Assembly: GCF_947488025.1 (NCBI RefSeq)
Contig: NZ_CANKYS010000001.1
Coordinates: 434,001 to 498,000, forward strand
Source: an uncultured Nocardioides sp.
GTDB taxonomy: Bacteria > Actinomycetota > Actinomycetes > Propionibacteriales > Nocardioidaceae
Length of the DNA stretch: 64,000 nt
Direction of reading: 5' to 3'
Shown: piece by piece, positions 1 to 8,853 of the stretch
How the letters are laid out: the number at the start of each line of letters is the position of its first letter
How positions within the stretch are numbered: the first letter of the stretch is position 1
Translations under genes and position numbers: made by a program
Notes under the pieces: model-generated
Database searches by the model: none
Told to the model about the DNA's origin: nothing
What the model saw: only the letters and a program-made list of their open reading frames with translations

Positions 1-468
1 ACGGCTCGCGACGTCGTCGGCCACCTCGTCGGCTGGTTCCCGCCCTTCCTGGCAGGCGGCGGCGTCGACCTGTCCGCCGGCCCCTCGGCGGACGACGACC
101 CGGTCGCTGCGTGGCGGCACCAGGCCGTCGCCGTGCAGGCCCTCGTCGAGGAGCGGGGCCACGAACCGTTCACCCATCCCCGCGCCGGCAGCCACCGGCT
201 CGCCGACGCGGTCGACCGCTTCTACACCGCCGACGTCTTCATGCACTCGTGGGACCTCGCCCGTGCCGGCGGCCATGAGCCGGGGCTCGACGACGACTAC
301 GCCGGCCAGCTGCTGGAGGGGATGCGCCCGATCGAGCAGCTGCTCCGCGACTCCGGGCAGTACGGCCCCGCGGTCCCCGTGCCGGACGACGCGCCCGTCG
401 TCGACCGGCTCATGGGCTTCGTCGGTCGCGATCCCGCCTGGCGCGCCGGCACCGGAGGCACCCCATGA
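1..468 (+). CDS. TIGR03086-like / mycothiol-dependent maleylpyruvate isomerase family protein, 5' truncated
   Basis: The frame is open from base 1, so the N-terminus lies outside the window; 155 codons are visible. The DVVGHLVGW segment and the later FMHSWDLARA segment carry two His residues in the spacing of the DinB-like four-helix metal-binding fold (TIGR03086 / maleylpyruvate isomerase N-domain), where three His bind the metal. Known members use mycothiol or have no known substrate, so the reaction here is unknown. The stop overlaps the ATG of the next gene (ATGA), which suggests cotranscription with the reductase-like gene. Confidence 0.75.
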   Translation, partial: TARDVVGHLVGWFPPFLAGGGVDLSAGPSADDDPVAAWRHQAVAVQALVEERGHEPFTHPRAGSHRLADAVDRFYTADVFMHSWDLARAGGHEPGLDDDYAGQLLEGMRPIEQLLRDSGQYGPAVPVPDDAPVVDRLMGFVGRDPAWRAGTGGTP

Positions 469-1064
469 GCACCGTGGTGATGAGCAACGTGGTCTCGGTG
501 GACGGATTCATCGCCGACCTGCACGACGATCCGGGCCCCCTGTTCGAGTGGTACTTCAACGGCGACCGGGCGCTGGACGCCCAGGACATGGCCGACCCGG
601 CGCCCGGCGGACTGCGGGTGTCGCAGACGTCGTACGACTACGTCCGCCCCGTGTGGGACTCCATCGGCTGCATGGTGATCGGGCGCCACCTGTTCGACAT
701 CACCAACGGGTGGGAGGGGCGTCCCCCGACGGGTGACCACGTGGTCGTGGTGTCGCACCGACCGAAGCCAGAGGGGTGGCACCCGGAGGCGTCGTACCAC
801 TTCGTCGACGACGTGACCACGGCGATCGCCACCGCGCGTGACCTGGCCGGCAACCGGACGGTGTCCGTCGCCGCCGGCGACGTGGGCGGACAGGCCCTCG
901 CCCTCGGTCTCGTCGACGAGGTGGCCATGGACGTCGTGCCGGTGGTCCTCGGCACCGGCAAGCGCTACTTCGGCGCGGTCGAGACCCAGCACCTCCTCGA
1001 CGACCCGGAGGTCGTCGTCCAGGGCGACCGGGTCCTCCACCTCCGGTTCCGCGTGCGCCGCTGA
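465..1064 (+). CDS. RibD C-terminal / dihydrofolate reductase-like family protein
   Basis: A 199-residue cytosolic protein of the RibD_C/DHFR-like fold. It opens with a short strand and the SVDGFIAD motif typical of the family (residues about 8-17), and near residues 132-160 has the Gly-rich AAGDVGGQALALGLVDEV segment that forms the NADPH-binding turn. Most homologues are annotated only as dihydrofolate reductase family proteins; substrates are not known and this is unlikely to be the housekeeping FolA. The start overlaps the stop of the upstream gene by 4 bases, so translation is probably coupled. Confidence 0.8.
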   Translation: MSTVVMSNVVSVDGFIADLHDDPGPLFEWYFNGDRALDAQDMADPAPGGLRVSQTSYDYVRPVWDSIGCMVIGRHLFDITNGWEGRPPTGDHVVVVSHRPKPEGWHPEASYHFVDDVTTAIATARDLAGNRTVSVAAGDVGGQALALGLVDEVAMDVVPVVLGTGKRYFGAVETQHLLDDPEVVVQGDRVLHLRFRVRR

Positions 1065-1071
1065 CCCCTCG

Positions 1072-1084
1072 TAGGGTCGAGGCC
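1072..1084 (+). promoter_or_regulatory. Leaderless -10 box for the ketopantoate reductase-like gene
   Basis: TAGGGT at 1072-1077 is followed by 7 bases and then ATG at 1085. This TAnnnT-N6/7-ATG layout is the standard actinobacterial leaderless promoter, with transcription starting at the start codon. There is no good -35 box and no Shine-Dalgarno sequence distinct from GAGG. Confidence 0.5.
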
Positions 1085-2041
1085 ATGAGGTACGTCGTCT
1101 ACGGTGCTGGCGCCGTCGGTGGAGTCATCGGCGGCACGCTCGCCCGGGCCGGCCACGCGGTCACGCTGGTGGCTCGGGGCGCCCACCTCGAGGCCATCAG
1201 GGCGGAGGGCCTGGTGCTCGACGCCGGGGACGGCCGCCACCGCATCGACGCCCCGGCCACCGACACGGCGGCCGAGGTCCGGTGGACCGACGACACCGTC
1301 GTGGTGCTGGCGGTGAAGTCCCACCAGGCGACCGCCGCCCTCGCCGACCTCCGCGCCCACGCCCCGGCCGACGTACCCGTGGTCTGCGCCACCAACGGCA
1401 TCGCCACCGAGGCTGCTGCACTGCGCCTGTTCGCGAGGACGTACGCCGTCTGCGTGATGCTCCCGGCGACCCACCTCGAGCCCGGCGTGGTGGTGGCGTC
1501 GTGCCACCCGACGCCGGCGATCCTCGACATCGGCTGCTTCCCCGGTGGCACCGACGCCACCACCGCTGCCGTGGCCGCAGACCTCCGCGCCGCAGGGATC
1601 GCGTCGGAGGAGCGCGCCGACATCATGGCGATGAAGCGCCGCAAGCTCGTGATGAACCTCGGCAACGGGGTCGACGCGTCCTTCGCCCAGGGCGACGCTG
1701 CCGCCGAGCTCGCCGAGCGGGCCCAGGCCGAGGGCGAGCGGGTGCTGGCCGCGGCCGGCCTGACCGTCGTCACGGCCGAGGAGGAGCGCGAGCGGCGCGG
1801 CGCGACCCTGCAGCGCCGGCCGGACCTCGAGCGTCGCGGCGGCTCCACCTGGCAGAGCCTCACCCGCGGCACCGGCGACTCGGAGATCGATTACCTCGCC
1901 GGGGAGGTCGTGCTCCAGGGCCGGCTGCACGGCGTCCCCACGCCGGTCAACGACGCCGTGGTCGCGGCCACCCGCCACCTCGCCGCCACCGGCGGCGCCC
2001 CCCGCAGCCTCGACGCCGCCGAGGTCCTCGCCCGCCTCTGA
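1085..2041 (+). CDS. 2-dehydropantoate 2-reductase family protein
   Basis: A 318-residue ApbA/PanE-type oxidoreductase. The N-terminus carries the Rossmann dinucleotide motif GAGAVGG (residues 7-13); VLAVKSHQ near residue 78 matches the conserved Lys of the NADP domain; AMKRRKLVMNLGNGV (residues about 181-195) holds the Lys and Asn residues expected at the active site. Ketopantoate reductases use NADPH to make pantoate for coenzyme A, but actinobacteria often carry several paralogues of unknown substrate, so panE identity is not certain. It appears to be transcribed alone from a leaderless promoter. Confidence 0.85.
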   Translation: MRYVVYGAGAVGGVIGGTLARAGHAVTLVARGAHLEAIRAEGLVLDAGDGRHRIDAPATDTAAEVRWTDDTVVVLAVKSHQATAALADLRAHAPADVPVVCATNGIATEAAALRLFARTYAVCVMLPATHLEPGVVVASCHPTPAILDIGCFPGGTDATTAAVAADLRAAGIASEERADIMAMKRRKLVMNLGNGVDASFAQGDAAAELAERAQAEGERVLAAAGLTVVTAEEERERRGATLQRRPDLERRGGSTWQSLTRGTGDSEIDYLAGEVVLQGRLHGVPTPVNDAVVAATRHLAATGGAPRSLDAAEVLARL

Positions 2042-2050
2042 GCCCCGCCG

Positions 2051-2164
2051 AGCGGTGGGTGAGACACCTTCTCGGCCCTCCGAACCTGCACCACTCACCG
2101 CCATGACGACCAGCGGTGCGTGAGCCACCTTTTTGCGCGCCCAGAACCTGGCTGGGCCACCGCT
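2051..2164. repeat. Two imperfect copies of a REP-like intergenic repeat
   Basis: Copy 1 is at 2051-2101 and copy 2 at 2112-2164. Both begin AGCGGTGnGTGAGnCACCTT, share an internal GAACCTG and end CACCGC, so each copy has inverted ends (AGCGGTG / CACCGCT) and could fold into a hairpin. They lie in the convergent gap between the reductase-like gene and rplQ. No other copy was noticed in the window. Confidence 0.5.
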
Positions 2165-2201
2165 CCCCCGCGTGTCGTCGTACGCCGCCCCGGACGCACG
2201 A

Positions 2202-2233
2202 AGGCCCGCCACCCCCAGCGGGGTGACGGGCCT
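2202..2233 (-). terminator. Terminator hairpin after rplQ
   Basis: A 14-bp stem (2202-2215 with 2220-2233, one mismatch) closes a 4-base loop, 17 bases downstream of the rplQ stop. There is almost no U tract, as is usual for actinobacterial intrinsic terminators. It probably ends the infA-rplQ transcript and may also stop readthrough from the plus strand. Confidence 0.75.
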
Positions 2234-2249
2234 CGGTGAGGACCTGGGA

Positions 2250-2852
2250 TCAGGCCTTGGGCTCGTCCGACTCCTCGGCAGCCTCAGCGGCGGCCTCGTG
2301 CTCGGCGGCAGCAGCCTCGTGCTCCTCGGCGGCAGCCTCGTGTGCCTCGGCAGCAGCCTCGTGCTCGGCGGCCGCGGCCTCGTGCTCCTCGGCCGAAGCG
2401 GTCTCGGCGGTGGTGTCCTCGACCGGCTCGTCGGCGGCGGGCGCCGGAGCGGCAGCAGCCGACGTCTTCTTGGTCGAAGGCGCCTTCGGGCTGTAGGCCT
2501 CGGTCACCAGCTCGATGACCGCCATGGGGGCGTTGTCGCCCTTGCGGGGGCCGATCTTGGTGATGCGGGTGTAGCCACCGGGACGCTCGGCGAAGGTCGG
2601 CGCGATCTCGGTGAACAGCGTGTGCACGACCGACTTGTCGCGGACGGTCTTGAGGACCTCACGACGGTTGTGCAGGTCGCCGCGCTTGGCCTTGGTGATC
2701 AGCTTCTCCGCGACCGGGCGCAGCAGGCGCGCGCGGGTCTCGGTGGTGGTGATCCGGCCGTGCTCGAACAGGGCGGTGGCCAGGTTCGACAGCATCAGGC
2801 GCTGGTGGGCGGGGCTGCCGCCGAGGCGGGGGCCCTTCTTGGGCTTGGGCAT
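2250..2852 (-). CDS. rplQ: 50S ribosomal protein L17 with repetitive acidic C-terminal tail
   Basis: Residues 1 to about 118 are the conserved L17 domain (start [14 protein letters not shown]), a large-subunit protein near the exit tunnel. At 200 residues it is far longer than the roughly 120-130 of most L17 proteins. The tail is Ala/Glu-rich and includes five consecutive 7-residue units of the pattern [AE][AE]HEAAA at residues 155-189, encoded by 21-bp near-repeats (2286-2390), followed by an acidic end. Last gene of the infA-rplQ operon, with a hairpin terminator just downstream. Confidence 0.97.
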   Translation of the reverse strand: MPKPKKGPRLGGSPAHQRLMLSNLATALFEHGRITTTETRARLLRPVAEKLITKAKRGDLHNRREVLKTVRDKSVVHTLFTEIAPTFAERPGGYTRITKIGPRKGDNAPMAVIELVTEAYSPKAPSTKKTSAAAAPAPAADEPVEDTTAETASAEEHEAAAAEHEAAAEAHEAAAEEHEAAAAEHEAAAEAAEESDEPKA

Positions 2853-3016
2853 TGGTCTTCTCGTTTCTCCCGAGCCGTATCAGGTACTCGAGTAGATGGG
2901 TTTCAGTGGATCTGGGTGGTGATGGTGCGTGCCACGCAAGGCGGAGGAGGAAGGCGTCCCGGGTTTGGACGTCGACCGACGACAACGCCGCGAGGCGCGT
3001 GCCAGCGCCGCTCAGA

Positions 3017-4033
3017 TCAGAGCTGCTCGTCCTCGATGAACGCATCGTCGTCATCGTCGCCGTAGGCGGCGAGGGCGGCGTGCGGGTCGAAGCCGGGCGC
3101 GCTGTCCTTGAGCGAGAGGCCCATCTCGACGAGCTTGGCCTTCACCTCGTCGATGGACTTCGCGCCGAAGTTGCGGATGTCGAGCAGGTCCTGCTCCGAG
3201 CGCGAGATGAGCTCGCCCACGGTGTGGATGCCCTCGCGCTTGAGGCAGTTGTAGCTGCGGACCGTGAGCTGCAGGTCCTCGACCGGCAGGGCCAGGTCGG
3301 CAGCCAGCTGCTCGTCGACGGGCGACGGGCCGATGTCGATGCCCTCGGCCTCGACGTTGAGCTCACGGGCCAGGCCGAACAGCTCGACGAGCGTCTTGCC
3401 GGCCGAGGCGATCGCGTCGCGGGGACGGATCGACTGCTTGGTCTCGACGTCGATGACGAGCTTGTCGAAGTCGGTGCGCTGCTCGACACGGGTGGCCTCG
3501 ACCTTGTAGGTCACCTTCATGACGGGGCTGTAGATCGAGTCGACCGGCATCCGGCCGATCTCGTTGTCGGCACCCTTGTTCTGCACGGACGAGACGTAGC
3601 CGCGGCCGCGCTCGACGACGAGCTCCATCTCCAGCTTGCCCTTGTCTGACAGCGTGGCGATCTTGAGGTCGGGGTTGTGCACCTCGACGCCGGCGGGCGG
3701 GGTGATGTCGGCGGCGGTGACGTCACCGGCGCCGGACTTGCGCAGGTACATCACGACCGGCTCGTCGTGCTCGGAGGAGACGACGATGCCCTTGAGGTTG
3801 AGGATGATCTCGGTCATGTCCTCGGTGACGCCCTCGATGGTCGAGAACTCGTGGAGCACCGAGTCGACCTTGATGCTGGTGACGGAGGCACCGGGGATCG
3901 AGCTGAGGAGCGTACGACGCAGCGAGTTGCCGAGCGTGTAGCCGAAGCCGGGCTCGAGGGGCTCGATGACGAACCGCGAACGGAACTCGTCGACGGTCTC
4001 TTCCGTGAGGGTAGGGCGCTGAGCGATAAGCAC
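3017..4033 (-). CDS. rpoA: DNA-directed RNA polymerase subunit alpha
   Basis: A 338-residue alpha subunit. The N-terminal assembly domain includes [19 protein letters not shown] (residues about 30-48), and the C-terminal domain includes [17 protein letters not shown] and the NFGAKS helix-hairpin that contacts DNA and activators. I chose the GTG at 4033 because an AAAGGA ribosome site lies 8-10 bases upstream and homologues begin MLIAQRPTL; the ATG at 4057 would add 8 unconserved residues across the ribosome site. The C-terminus is acidic ([13 protein letters not shown]). In the infA-rplQ operon. Confidence 0.98.
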   Translation of the reverse strand: MLIAQRPTLTEETVDEFRSRFVIEPLEPGFGYTLGNSLRRTLLSSIPGASVTSIKVDSVLHEFSTIEGVTEDMTEIILNLKGIVVSSEHDEPVVMYLRKSGAGDVTAADITPPAGVEVHNPDLKIATLSDKGKLEMELVVERGRGYVSSVQNKGADNEIGRMPVDSIYSPVMKVTYKVEATRVEQRTDFDKLVIDVETKQSIRPRDAIASAGKTLVELFGLARELNVEAEGIDIGPSPVDEQLAADLALPVEDLQLTVRSYNCLKREGIHTVGELISRSEQDLLDIRNFGAKSIDEVKAKLVEMGLSLKDSAPGFDPHAALAAYGDDDDDAFIEDEQL

Positions 4034-4120
4034 GGAGTTTTTCCTTTCCGGATCCACCCACTATTTGACGGATCCGAACCTGATGAGGTTGGCGGAGAAG
4101 AAGGAATGGGACGAGCTGAG

Positions 4121-4151
4121 CCGGTGGTCGCCCGCCGAGGGCGACCACCGG
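4121..4151 (-). other. Perfect 13-bp hairpin between rpsD and rpoA
   Basis: CCGGTGGTCGCCC at 4121-4133 pairs exactly with 4139-4151 around a 5-base loop, starting 8 bases after the rpsD stop. It could be a partial terminator, an RNase processing site or a 3'-end stabiliser that adjusts rpoA/rplQ levels relative to rpsM-rpsK-rpsD. The following 85 bases lead to the rpoA start. Confidence 0.6.
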
Positions 4152-4158
4152 CGGTGGA

Positions 4159-4767
4159 TCACTTCTTGGAGTAGAACTCCACGATCAGCTGCTCCTGGAC
4201 CGGGACGTCGATCTGCGCCCGGACCGGGACCTGGTGGATCAGGACGCGCATCCGCGACGGGATGACCTCCATCCAGGCGGGGGTGACGCGCTCGCCGTGG
4301 GTCTCACGGGCCACGATGAGCGGGGTCAGCTCGAGCGACTTCTCGCGCACGTCGATGATGTCGTGGTCGGTGACCTGGTAGGACGGGATGTCGACCTTCT
4401 TGCCGTTGACCAGGAAGTGGCCGTGCACGACGAGCTGGCGGGCCTGACGACGCGTACGGGCGAACCCGGCGCGGTAGACCACGTTGTCGAGGCGGCACTC
4501 GAGGAGCTGCAGGAGGTTGTCGCCGGTCTTGCCCTGGCGACGGCTGGCCTCCTTGTAGTAGCGGACGAACTGCTTCTCCATCACGCCGTAGGTGAAGCGC
4601 GCCTTCTGCTTCTCACGGAGCTGCAGCAGGTACTCGGACTCCTTGATGCGACCGCGGCCGTGCTGGCCGGGGGCGTAGGGACGCTTCTCGAAGGCAGCGT
4701 CGCCGCCGACGAGGTCGACACCGAGACGGCGCGACTTGCGGGTCATGGGACCGGTGTAGCGGGCCAT
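4159..4767 (-). CDS. rpsD: 30S ribosomal protein S4
   Basis: A 202-residue S4, one of the first proteins to bind 16S rRNA. It starts MARYTGPMTRKSRRLG and carries the S4 RNA-binding domain (CRLDNVVYRAGFARTRRQAR, then VVHGHFLVNG) at residues about 92-120. Length is typical. It lacks the four-cysteine zinc motif found in some S4 proteins. Between rpsK and rpoA; a strong hairpin follows the stop. Confidence 0.98.
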   Translation of the reverse strand: MARYTGPMTRKSRRLGVDLVGGDAAFEKRPYAPGQHGRGRIKESEYLLQLREKQKARFTYGVMEKQFVRYYKEASRRQGKTGDNLLQLLECRLDNVVYRAGFARTRRQARQLVVHGHFLVNGKKVDIPSYQVTDHDIIDVREKSLELTPLIVARETHGERVTPAWMEVIPSRMRVLIHQVPVRAQIDVPVQEQLIVEFYSKK

Positions 4768-4795
4768 GTGTCAGTCTCTCTTTCTCAGTCTCGGG

Positions 4796-5191
4796 TCAGA
4801 CGCGGCGGCGCTTGGGCGGCCGGCATCCGTTGTGCGGGGTGGGCGTGACGTCCTGGATGGTGCCGACCTCGAGGCCGATGGCACCCAGTGACCGGATGGC
4901 GGTCTCACGACCCGAGCCCGGGCCCTTGACGAAGACGTCGATCTTCTTCATGCCGTGGTCCATGGCGCGACGGCCGGCGGCCTCGGCAGCCATCTGGGCG
5001 GCGAAGGGGGTGGACTTGCGCGAGCCCTTGAAGCCGACGGTGCCGGCAGAGGCCCACGAGATCACCGCACCGGTCGGGTCGGTGATCGTGACGATGGTGT
5101 TGTTGAACGTGCTCTTGATGTGGGCTTCGCCCTGAGCGACGTTCTTCTTCTCCTTGCGGCGCACCTTGGTCGCGCGGCTCTTGGGAGGCAT
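4796..5191 (-). CDS. rpsK: 30S ribosomal protein S11
   Basis: A 131-residue S11 of the 30S platform. Diagnostic segments are [20 protein letters not shown] near residue 28 and the conserved end [16 protein letters not shown]. The N-terminus is basic ([18 protein letters not shown]), as in other actinobacteria. Follows rpsM and precedes rpsD in the alpha-type operon. Confidence 0.98.
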   Translation of the reverse strand: MPPKSRATKVRRKEKKNVAQGEAHIKSTFNNTIVTITDPTGAVISWASAGTVGFKGSRKSTPFAAQMAAEAAGRRAMDHGMKKIDVFVKGPGSGRETAIRSLGAIGLEVGTIQDVTPTPHNGCRPPKRRRV

Positions 5192-5238
5192 TCAGTAACT
5201 CCTGATGAGGTCTGGTCTGGAAGCTTGCGTAGGGACTG

Positions 5239-5279
5239 AAGTGATCAGCGCTGCACCCGATGAGGGGCGCAGATCACTT
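5239..5279 (-). other. Hairpin overlapping the rpsM stop codon
   Basis: AAGTGATC at 5239-5246 pairs with GATCACTT at 5272-5279, and the stem continues past one mismatch through GCGC. The right arm overlaps the last codons of rpsM. On the transcript it would lie between rpsM and rpsK and may be a processing or attenuation element. Confidence 0.45.
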
Positions 5280-5648
5280 CGCCTTCTTCTTGCCGGCGAC
5301 GGTGCGCTTGGGACCCTTGCGGGTGCGCGCGTTGGTCTTGGTGCGCTGACCGCGGACCGGGAGGCCCATGCGGTGGCGGCGACCCTGGTAGCTGCCGATC
5401 TCGATCTTGCGGCGGATGTCCGCCTGGACCTCACGGCGGAGGTCACCCTCGATCTTGAAGTTGGCTTCGATCTCGTCGCGAAGCTTGACCAGCTCCTCGT
5501 CACCGAGCGTGTGAACGCGAGCGTTCGGGTCGACGCCGGTGGTCTCGAGCAGCTGCTGGGCGCGGGTACGGCCGATGCCGTAGATGTAGGTGAGAGCGAC
5601 CTCGATGCGCTTGTCGCGCGGGAGGTCAACACCAACGAGGCGTGCCAT
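5274..5648 (-). CDS. rpsM: 30S ribosomal protein S13
   Basis: A 124-residue S13 of the 30S head, contacting the P-site tRNA and the central bridge. It starts [14 protein letters not shown], with an AAGGAA ribosome site 7 bases upstream; the ATG 9 codons earlier lacks support. The helix-turn region [11 protein letters not shown] and the basic tail ([18 protein letters not shown]) are typical. Follows rpmJ after a gap of about 155 bases. Confidence 0.97.
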   Translation of the reverse strand: MARLVGVDLPRDKRIEVALTYIYGIGRTRAQQLLETTGVDPNARVHTLGDEELVKLRDEIEANFKIEGDLRREVQADIRRKIEIGSYQGRRHRMGLPVRGQRTKTNARTRKGPKRTVAGKKKAK

Positions 5649-5803
5649 GTGGCGGTTCCTTGTCTGTTCTCGCATCGGTTTCGGTTCGTGTCGCGTCCCA
5701 TCCCGCCTCGGGTGGGCTCCGGCCGGTGCTCCGGAGGTGACTTCGACTCAGGCGGTGCCCGGTCTAGCGATCACGTTGTGGGGTGGTGCAGGTGCTGCTG
5801 GTC

Positions 5804-5917
5804 TCAGCCTTGCCGCTGCTTGTGGCGCGGGTTCTCGCAGATGACCATGACCCGACCGTGACGGCGGATGACCTTGCACTTGTCACAGATGGGCTTGACG
5901 CTGGGGTTGACCTTCAT
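5804..5917 (-). CDS. rpmJ: 50S ribosomal protein L36 (zinc-binding form)
   Basis: A 37-residue protein reading [20 protein letters not shown] and ending HKQRQG. The zinc ligands C-x2-C (CDKC), then ICENPRH, are all present, so this is the zinc-containing (C+) L36 rather than the zinc-free paralogue made under zinc limitation. It lies between infA (30 bases upstream) and rpsM, its usual place. Confidence 0.95.
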   Translation of the reverse strand: MKVNPSVKPICDKCKVIRRHGRVMVICENPRHKQRQG

Positions 5918-5947
5918 GTCAACGATCCTTGCTACTCGGCTGGCTGG

Positions 5948-6169
5948 TTACTTGTAGCGGTAGACGATGCGACCCCGCGTGAGGTCGTACGGCGAGAGCT
6001 CCACCACGACCCGGTCCTCGGGGAGGATCCGGATGTAGTGCTGTCGCATCTTGCCGCTGATGTGCGCGAGCACCTTGTGCCCGTTGGCCAGCTCCACGCG
6101 GAACATGGCATTGGGAAGGGCCTCCACGACGGTGCCCTCGATCTCGATCACGCCTTCTTTCTTCGGCAT
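5948..6169 (-). CDS. infA: Translation initiation factor IF-1
   Basis: A 73-residue S1-like OB-fold protein that binds the 30S A site during initiation. It starts [20 protein letters not shown] and contains the RNA-binding segment [18 protein letters not shown]. The ATG at 6169 is chosen because the canonical IF-1 sequence begins here; GGAGG lies only 2-3 bases before it, unusually close. First gene of the infA-rpmJ-rpsM-rpsK-rpsD-rpoA-rplQ operon. Confidence 0.97.
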   Translation of the reverse strand: MPKKEGVIEIEGTVVEALPNAMFRVELANGHKVLAHISGKMRQHYIRILPEDRVVVELSPYDLTRGRIVYRYK

Positions 6170-6387
6170 GTCCTCCACAATCTGTTGCAGTGCTGGATCA
6201 AAATGCTGGTGTCTACCGTGGCCCGGGAACCGCCCGGCACCCTGCTGCGCAGGTGGCCGGTGGACCTCGTGAGGCGGTCCGGGGAGCCTCTTCCCCGGGC
6301 ACGCGTGCAGCCGTCTGGGACGATCACACGAGATTCCGGGCAGCCGCGAGGCGCCACGAAACACAGCCCACGTTGGGCCGACGCACC

Positions 6388-6418
6388 AGTTTAGTCAGGC
6401 GTGCGTCGAGAACGCCAA
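6388..6418 (-). promoter_or_regulatory. infA: Possible infA operon promoter
   Basis: TAAACT (minus strand, 6388-6393) is a good -10; TTGGCG at 6413-6418 is a possible -35 with a long 19-base spacer. It overlaps the 3' end of the upstream transglutaminase-fold gene. The 218 bases between it and infA (6170-6387) contain no gene I can support, so the leader would be about 210 bases long. Confidence 0.35.
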
Positions 6419-8853
6419 TCACCGAGGGCGCGCAGGCGCCGGGTCACCGCCGCGACACGCCCGGGCGCGGGGGCGGGGTCCTCGACCGGGGCCGGCGCTG
6501 CGTCGCGCGTGGGCGCGGACGTCGTACGCCGCAGGGAGCGGAGGCTGACGGCAGCGCGGACCCGCTGCCACCGGCCCACGTCGTGCGACATCGCCCGGCG
6601 CTCGGCGTCGACCGACTCCCAGTAGGTGCTCGCCGAGGCCACCTCGGGCACGCTCGGGCCGAAGACGAAGCTGTCGGCCCGGCGGGCCAGTGCACCGGCC
6701 TGCCCGGACACGATCCCGACCGACTGCTCGCGGCGGGTGACGGTCGGGCCCAGCGGCACGGGCTGACCGAGGTCGCGGGCGTGGTCCACGAGCTCGCGCC
6801 AGGCACCGACGAAGCGCGCCGAGGGCGAGGCCGCGCTGCGCCGACGGTGCCGACGGAACGCCTTGAGCCCGACCACGGCGGCCAGCAGCAGCGCGGCCAC
6901 GAGCAACGGCACCCCGACGTACGTCAGCACGATGCCGACCCACGCGGGAAGCCCCGGGATCAGGCTCTCCTCGTCCTCCTCGGCCTTCTTCTTGCGGGTG
7001 GCCTTGCGCTCCTTGAGGTCGGCGTCGCTCTGCTCCCCCGCGTCCGACGGCGGCGGGATCGGGTTGGGCGGCGGGATGACCGTCCCGGACATCGGCGTGT
7101 TGGTCTCCGGCACCTGGTCGGCCGGCGGGGTGTCCGACATGAACATCTCGGTCGGCAGGGTCTTCCACGACCCGTCGGCGGCGCGGAGCTCGACCCACGC
7201 CGCGACCTCCTTGCCGGTGACCCGGCCGCCCTCCGGCACGACTGCGCCCAGCACGACGCGGGCGGGCACACCGATGTCGTTGGCGATCAGTGCCATCGTC
7301 GCGGCGTACTGCTCGTCGTTGCCGACGATCTGCGGCGCGTTGACGAACTCGTCGGACAGCCGCCAGGCGCTGTGGCCGGCGACGTAGATGCGCTCGGTGC
7401 GACCGATGCCGTCGGAGTACTTGCCCTCCGAGCGGAGGTGCTCGGCCGCGGCCAGCACGCGGTCCATGGGGTCGGTGCCGCCCTCCTCGCTCCACTTCTC
7501 GGCCGGGCCCTGGATGAACGCCGCGCCCGCCGGCAGCGGCGTCAGGTCGGCCGACCCGACGGTCTCGTCGGTGAGCTCGTCGTCGGGCTCAACGGCGGTG
7601 AAGGAGTAGCGGTCGCCGGGCTGCATCCCGGTCGGGACGACGGCGGTCGAGGTGGCGAGGTTGTAGCGGAACACCTCGGCCTTGGCACGTGCGTCACTGG
7701 TCTCGAAGGCCATCGACCGCAACGCGCCGACGGTGGGCAGCCACACCCCGCTCCACCCCTCGCCGAGGGTGACGCTCGCCTCGACCTCCGTGCCCCGGAC
7801 CGGGTTGTCGATCGTGGACGAGACACGCTGGAAGGAGTCGTCGGCAGGGCCGGGCAGGGCGTTGTCGGTGGCGCCCCACACCATCCCGTCGTAGCGGTCC
7901 ATCGTCGCGAACCGCACCCGGGTGCCGACCGGGACGCCGTCGATGTCGAGCAACGTCTTGTCGTAGACGTTGGCGGGGTTGGGCTCGCCCTTGAGGTCGA
8001 CGTACTTGCGGAAGCCGGCGAGCGGGGAGGGGTAGCGGCCGATGTCGAAGGGCGGCTCCACCCAGGAGCGGGCCACGGCACGGCGGGAGTCGTCGGCGAC
8101 GAACAGCGCGCTCACCGGGTGCGCGAGGAGCGCCGCGAGACCCAGCATCACGACCGCGCCGACACCGCGGACGTACGACGTGCTGCCCCCGTGCACGGTG
8201 GCACTCGCCCGGCGGGCCCGGACCGCCAGCCAGCCGAGGGCCAGCGCGGTGAACACGGCGCCCTGCAGGACGAGGGACTGGGGGTGCCGCACCCCGAGCA
8301 GGATCGCCGCGGAGAGGACGACGGTCATCCCCGCCACCGGCAGCAGTGCTGCGAGCCAGGCGCGACGCACCGGCTGGTGGGCGAGCGCGGTGCCGACCAG
8401 TCCGGCGACCATGCCCGCCAGCCACGGCAGCACCAGCAGCGGCCCGTCGCCGTCGACGGGCGGCAGCGTGGTCAGCAGGTCCTTCCAGCCGAAGATCGCC
8501 TGGTCCGCGACGCGGGCGAGGGTCGATGCCCCGGGGAGGGTGTAGGCGTCGCCCAGCGAGCGCAGGCAGAGCGGTCCCCCGAGCAGGAAGAACAGCACGA
8601 GACAGATCACGACCGCGGAGATGACCGGCCAGCCCGCAGCGCGGGTCAGGTGGGTGACCACGACTGCGAGCACGGCGCCGAGCAGGCCGACCACGAGGTA
8701 GGCCGAACCGGTGAACGAGGACCCGAAGGCCGACAGCGCCACCGCGGCCAGGGCGAGCGCGAAGCCCATGTCGACCCACGAGTCGCGGTCGGGCACCAGG
8801 GCGCTGCGGCGTACGCGCGTGCGGGTGCCCGTTGCCGACGCGTCCGGTCTCAT
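6391..8853 (-). CDS. Transglutaminase-fold membrane protein, TgpA-like, catalytic triad apparently lost
   Basis: An 820-residue protein with about six hydrophobic helices in residues 30-240, a large external region, one more transmembrane helix near 632-655 and a cytosolic tail of about 160 residues. The external part contains the transglutaminase-core landmarks: [12 protein letters not shown], then [11 protein letters not shown], then AAWVEL and WKTLPTEMF. At the positions of the usual Cys, His and Asp I read D513, A551 and L566, so it looks like a pseudo-enzyme. The ATG at 8853 overlaps the DUF58 stop (ATGA); an earlier start would run into the DUF58 gene. Last gene of an operon with MoxR and DUF58, the classic partners of TgpA-type proteins. 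Confidence 0.85.
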   Translation of the reverse strand: MRPDASATGTRTRVRRSALVPDRDSWVDMGFALALAAVALSAFGSSFTGSAYLVVGLLGAVLAVVVTHLTRAAGWPVISAVVICLVLFFLLGGPLCLRSLGDAYTLPGASTLARVADQAIFGWKDLLTTLPPVDGDGPLLVLPWLAGMVAGLVGTALAHQPVRRAWLAALLPVAGMTVVLSAAILLGVRHPQSLVLQGAVFTALALGWLAVRARRASATVHGGSTSYVRGVGAVVMLGLAALLAHPVSALFVADDSRRAVARSWVEPPFDIGRYPSPLAGFRKYVDLKGEPNPANVYDKTLLDIDGVPVGTRVRFATMDRYDGMVWGATDNALPGPADDSFQRVSSTIDNPVRGTEVEASVTLGEGWSGVWLPTVGALRSMAFETSDARAKAEVFRYNLATSTAVVPTGMQPGDRYSFTAVEPDDELTDETVGSADLTPLPAGAAFIQGPAEKWSEEGGTDPMDRVLAAAEHLRSEGKYSDGIGRTERIYVAGHSAWRLSDEFVNAPQIVGNDEQYAATMALIANDIGVPARVVLGAVVPEGGRVTGKEVAAWVELRAADGSWKTLPTEMFMSDTPPADQVPETNTPMSGTVIPPPNPIPPPSDAGEQSDADLKERKATRKKKAEEDEESLIPGLPAWVGIVLTYVGVPLLVAALLLAAVVGLKAFRRHRRRSAASPSARFVGAWRELVDHARDLGQPVPLGPTVTRREQSVGIVSGQAGALARRADSFVFGPSVPEVASASTYWESVDAERRAMSHDVGRWQRVRAAVSLRSLRRTTSAPTRDAAPAPVEDPAPAPGRVAAVTRRLRALGDWRSRRTPD

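Noticed and set aside
465..468. Numerous ATGA/TGATG overlaps between adjacent genes as an unusual feature
   Set aside because: Ordinary translational coupling in compact actinobacterial operons; mentioned only where it decides a start.
2286..2390. Tandem 21-bp repeats as a CRISPR or noncoding repeat array
   Set aside because: They are in frame within rplQ, have no spacers, and encode a regular peptide pattern.
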